64,000 nucleotides of DNA, from contig PUQB01000546.1 of the NCBI GenBank assembly GCA_003024785.1, forward strand, positions 105,545 through 169,544, given 5' to 3'. The notes under the pieces were generated by a model. That model did no database searches. It worked only from the letters and a program-made list of their open reading frames with translations, and had not been told where the DNA came from. Made by a program: the position numbers and the translations under genes. Shown piece by piece: positions 59,964 through 64,000 of this stretch (position 1 is the stretch's first letter; every line of letters starts with the position of its first letter). The stretch comes from Selaginella tamariscina. Taxonomy: Eukaryota > Streptophyta > Lycopodiopsida > Selaginellales > Selaginellaceae.

Positions 59964-61984
59964 ACATAACATCTCTCTCATGAGCTTATTATATTTTATT
60001 ATTTTATGCAAAAACTCTGTTTCAATAAAAGACATGAATGCATCCTGTCTATTGGTGATACATAAGAAAAATATAATACTCATGCTATATAGAACCCATA
60101 TTCTCCCACACACGCACAGAATATATATATATGTGTGTGTGTGTAGAGATACACACACACACACACACACCTGCAAACATACTTTAAGAATATATTCTAT
60201 ATTAAATGCCCATATTTATAAATTTATTTGTTTTTAGTTAGAATGGCATATTGATAACTAATTATGTATCAAATTGCTATAATAACATTATGAATTAAAT
60301 TATGGTACAATTAAAATCACACGTCTGGATGTATCTATTTAATAAGTTTATAATAATTAACTAAATATATTTAAATTTCTTTCTTTTGTCTATGTAATAT
60401 ATTGTTAATATGGAGACAAAAAGCATTTGTCTTCAACTAATGAAAAAAAACTTAAACTGTAATGAAATGCAATAAATATTTAATACACACATATAAGCAT
60501 ACTGAATATATACATGAATATATACGTGCTACTTATATATATAGAAGAGAGGCACGCTCACTGAAGAGATACAGTTGTGGTTGTGTCTATTCTAATAATT
60601 TCCCATTCACGGCTCTCTCTCTCTCTCATGTAAGCTAGCTACTGTAAATATACACATATTATACATCTAAGTGTACTGTTTATTTAAATGGGCGATGAAA
60701 CAACAGCTACTTTATACGAATGTTCAAGTTTAATACTGGACATATATATGTTAATTTGTTAAATAATTTATACATTGTTGATAATCAAAATATGATTTTT
60801 TTTAATCTTAAACCAAACAACATACAACTGTTAATAATGAGATAATTTATAATTATTATTCAAGTATTTCTTTAAGTACAAATAATAGTATTAAGAGAAT
60901 AATAAAAGAATTCAACTTTATATATATATATTTATTTATTTATATTTATTTTTGTGTGTGTGCGCGCTTGTTTTCTAATTGATATTTCATATACAATGGT
61001 TGCATTGCGGTTGACACACAATTCCCAAAACTCGACCAGGTTTATTTTGATTAAGAATAATTTAATTAGGAAACCATATACGTGTATACATATTACTCAC
61101 ACAACACGCTATCTATACATATAATCATACACCAAGCACTAAAATTTACACATGGGAATATCAGTCAGCTCCCTCTCTCTCAACAGTGTGAAATGAACAC
61201 TCGGAAACCATACAAATAGAAGATGTTTAGCATACAACCTATTTTCGTGTATGTGTGTATTGACAATTACCCTAGCAAATACTTAATAAATGGCCCACAT
61301 ATATGCGATTAAATTAAAGTGTATTTGAATCGTTTGGTCAGGATAAATATATTACTTATGTGTAACTTAGCATATACCGTCTTTAGCGTCACTAGGTTAA
61401 ACTGAAATCACCTTTACTTGAGTTATATATAAACGCACATTTTAGGAAAATGTGTTTACAGTCCTAAATGACGATGATGAGCACAGCTTTTGGACGACAA
61501 TGTTCCTATCAAACGCAATTTATTTAAGTATAAGCCGGAGAAGCTTAAAAGAAACCAAAATACTACTTTAAGACCGGCAAAAGAATCATTCATCTTATTA
61601 AGGCTTCAAAGAAACCATGAACATTGCTTCTAAACCTACTTTCTGTTTCTAATCAAACTATACTATTTTATATTGGTATTTCATAAATATATGAGTATTA
61701 TTCTCGTAAACAATAAGCCAAAGAGAGAACATGGTTTTATGTGTACTATATATTGATTTGTATACACACACTCCTCACACCTCTCTCTCTCTCACACACA
61801 TACACGCGCGTGCACACTCACACACACGTACTGTACGTATATATTATAAATCCGTCTGCGTATATTGTTTATTTGAATAAGTGATGAAGCAACAGCTGAA
61901 TGTTCAAGTTTAATTCTGAATATAAGTATATGGTATTATGATAATTTATGTGTTTTTAATATTAAATAAAGCAAACATATGTAC
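59964..61984 (+). repeat. STK19 tandem module c (exon-5-like, exon 3, exon 1 pieces)
   Basis: Same layout as module a, then exon 1: conserved opening cacataacatctctctca, exon-5-like 60,691-60,735, exon-3-like ending at 61,039 (ctcgaccag), exon 1 from 61,462 (LLDDNVPIKRN-type, shifted), and a second exon-5-like motif at 61,881-61,915. The next module begins 2,021 bases after this one, so c and d are head-to-tail. Confidence 0.75.
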
Positions 61985-64000
61985 ATAACATCTCTCTCAC
62001 TCACACACACACATCTTCCACAAAAGCTTATTATATATTTTATTAATATATTAACTGTATTAAACTCTGTTTCAATATAATACATGATTAATGTAATAAA
62101 GAACAATTAATTAACTATATTTATTCAAATAAAAATAATTAATTAAATTTCTATATTTATAGATCCTTTCTATTGGTGATACATAGGAAAAATATTGTAT
62201 TATACTATATATAATGACTAACCCATATTCTCGCACGCACACACACATGTAAACACATTTTAAGAATATATTATATATTAAATGCTCATATTTATAACTT
62301 TTAGATCGATTTATTATGTTTTCAGTTAGAATGGATATTAATAACTAATTATGTATAATGAATGAAATTATAAAATGTACAATTAAAATCACACTTTTCT
62401 GAATGTAGCAACCAATAGTTTATAATAATTAACTAAATATATTTTAGATTTCTATCTTTGTTTATATAATCTATTGTTAATATTGATTACCTAATAAACT
62501 TTGTTTTTAATGATTATTTAATAAACACAAATTAAATTGTAATGAAATACATTAAGTGTTTACTAAACACATATAAGCATACTGAATATATACATATATA
62601 CGCGCTTATATTTGTGTGTGTGTGTTTGTACACGCTGAAGAGATACCGTTGCGTTCGTGTATTCTAATGCTCTCTCTACTATACATATATTTAATTTATT
62701 AAATAATTTATATATTGTTGTTTCAACAAAAAACGTTACAAGTTTGGTTAATTCTTAATCTTACACCAAGCAAACATACCACTGTTAAATAATGAGATAA
62801 TTTATATTCAAGTATTCTTTAAGTACAAATAATAATAGAAAGAATGTACGTTACAAGAACAATAAAAGAATTCACTGTGCGGGGCGCTTGTTTTCTAATT
62901 CCCAAAACTCGACCAGGTTTATTTAAATTAAGAATAATTCAATTAAAAAAATATACATGAAGTATTTTAGGGTTTTGTGTTTATTATCCGTGACTGCAAC
63001 TTTCTTTATTTAACCCCCATGTTACATAAATATATTACTTTTATTAATTACAATAACTTAGCATATACCGTAGATTAACCTTTAATGTCATTAGGTTAAA
63101 TTGAAATTACCTTTACTTGAGTTATATATAAACGCACATTTTAGGGAAATGTGTTTACAGCCCTAAATGACGATGATGAGCACATGGATACTAGAGCTTT
63201 TGGACGACAATATTCCTATCAAACGCAATTTACTTAAGTATAAGCGGAGAAGCTTAAGAAAAAACCAAAATATGACCCTAAGATTAACAAAAGAATCATT
63301 CATCTTATCAAGGTTTCAAAGAAGTCATGAACACCTTCGAGAGGGATTGCTTCTAAACCTACTTTCTGCTTCTAATCAAACTATGCTGTTTTATATTGGT
63401 ATTTTCATAAATATATGAGTATTATTCTCATAAACAATAAGCCAGAGAGAACATGGTTTTATGTGTACTATATTATGAGTTGTATACACACACTCCTCAC
63501 ACTCTCTCTCTCACACACACACACACACGCACGTGCACACTCACACACACGTACTATAATATATATATATAAATCCGTCTGCGTATATTGTTTATTTGAA
63601 TAGGTGATGAAGCAACAGCTGAATGTTCAAGTTTAATTCTGAATATAAATATATGGTATTATGATAATTTATGTAAATAAATAAAGCAAACATAATATTA
63701 AGATGTCAATCAAGCATATAAATAATATAAAGAGAATAATAAAAAATATTCAGTAATTAACTTAATGAAGAACACGCAGAAGAAGATAATTCGAGTTTAT
63801 TCGATACAACCCAAGAAGTAAAACACTGATTTAGAAGCATCAAACATCGATTTTTTAGATATTGTATGTGTGTGGTGTGTGTAGTTAATTCGTGTTTGTT
63901 TTCTAATTGTTATTTCATACTATTTCAGATATGTACATACACATGAATATATACTGTTTATTAGTTTTTACAATTTCCTTAAGATGAGTTTACTTTCTGA
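61985..64000 (+). pseudogene. STK19: STK19 tandem module d and start of another gene copy, cut by window end
   Basis: Opening repeat at 61,985; the exon-5-like piece expected near 62,700 is deleted; exon-3-like scrap at 62,901-62,916; exon 1 at 63,161-63,330 (LLDDNIPIKRNLLKYK, then shifts); exon-5-like motif at 63,604-63,640; exon 2 from about 63,758 to 63,868 with the atcgattttttagat end; exon 7 start at 63,981-64,000 (gagtttactttctga). Exons 3-6 are missing between 63,870 and 63,980. Whether exons 8 and 9 follow lies outside the window. Confidence 0.75.

Overview
The window is nuclear DNA from a land plant, most likely a flowering plant. It is strongly AT-rich and crowded with (CA)n, (CT)n and (TA)n microsatellites. 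It carries spliced genes with GT-AG introns for typical plant proteins: a plastid chaperonin CPN60 beta subunit, a plastid PAP/fibrillin protein, plant-type DUS3 (tRNA-dihydrouridine synthase) and STK19. It also has a hAT transposon, a Ty3/gypsy relic and a solo LTR. The species cannot be named from the sequence.

Layout: 1-7 kb holds a dispersed AT-rich repeat (R1), a broken DUS3 copy lacking its catalytic middle, and a DUF155/RMND1-like remnant. 8-9.5 kb has C-terminal exons of an unrecognised minus-strand gene. 10.9-14.7 kb is a 14-exon CPN60B gene (minus), divergent from a 4-exon fibrillin gene (plus, 15.35-17.14 kb). 17-30 kb is mostly non-coding, with decaying tRNA-like sequences, one well-formed tRNA-like gene with a poor anticodon stem, several foldback structures, and an inverted copy of the fibrillin promoter and first exon. 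30.3-31.4 kb (minus) joins the missing DUS3 core exon to an unrecognised gene. 31.5-35.9 kb is a second R1 plus DUS3 5' segment. 38 kb has a RING-H2 pseudogene. 41.2-44.1 kb is a hAT element. 44.7-48.8 kb is a Ty3/gypsy relic interrupted by a 1.55-kb solo LTR with a perfect 5-bp target duplication. 44-64 kb is otherwise built from at least nine copies or fragments of one gene, STK19, in both orientations, with one copy keeping all recognised exons (51.3-53.6 kb).

A theme runs through the window. Conserved proteins are readable almost residue by residue, yet nearly every gene, including the transposase, has scattered one-base indels, mostly deletions. This could be uncorrected long-read error or recent loss of function; the sequence alone cannot decide. 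Separately, gene pieces (DUS3, STK19, fibrillin, an unknown gene) have been duplicated, inverted and scattered, so the strongest signal is structural: host gene fragments behaving like repeats. I found no convincing new defence, metabolic or regulatory system.
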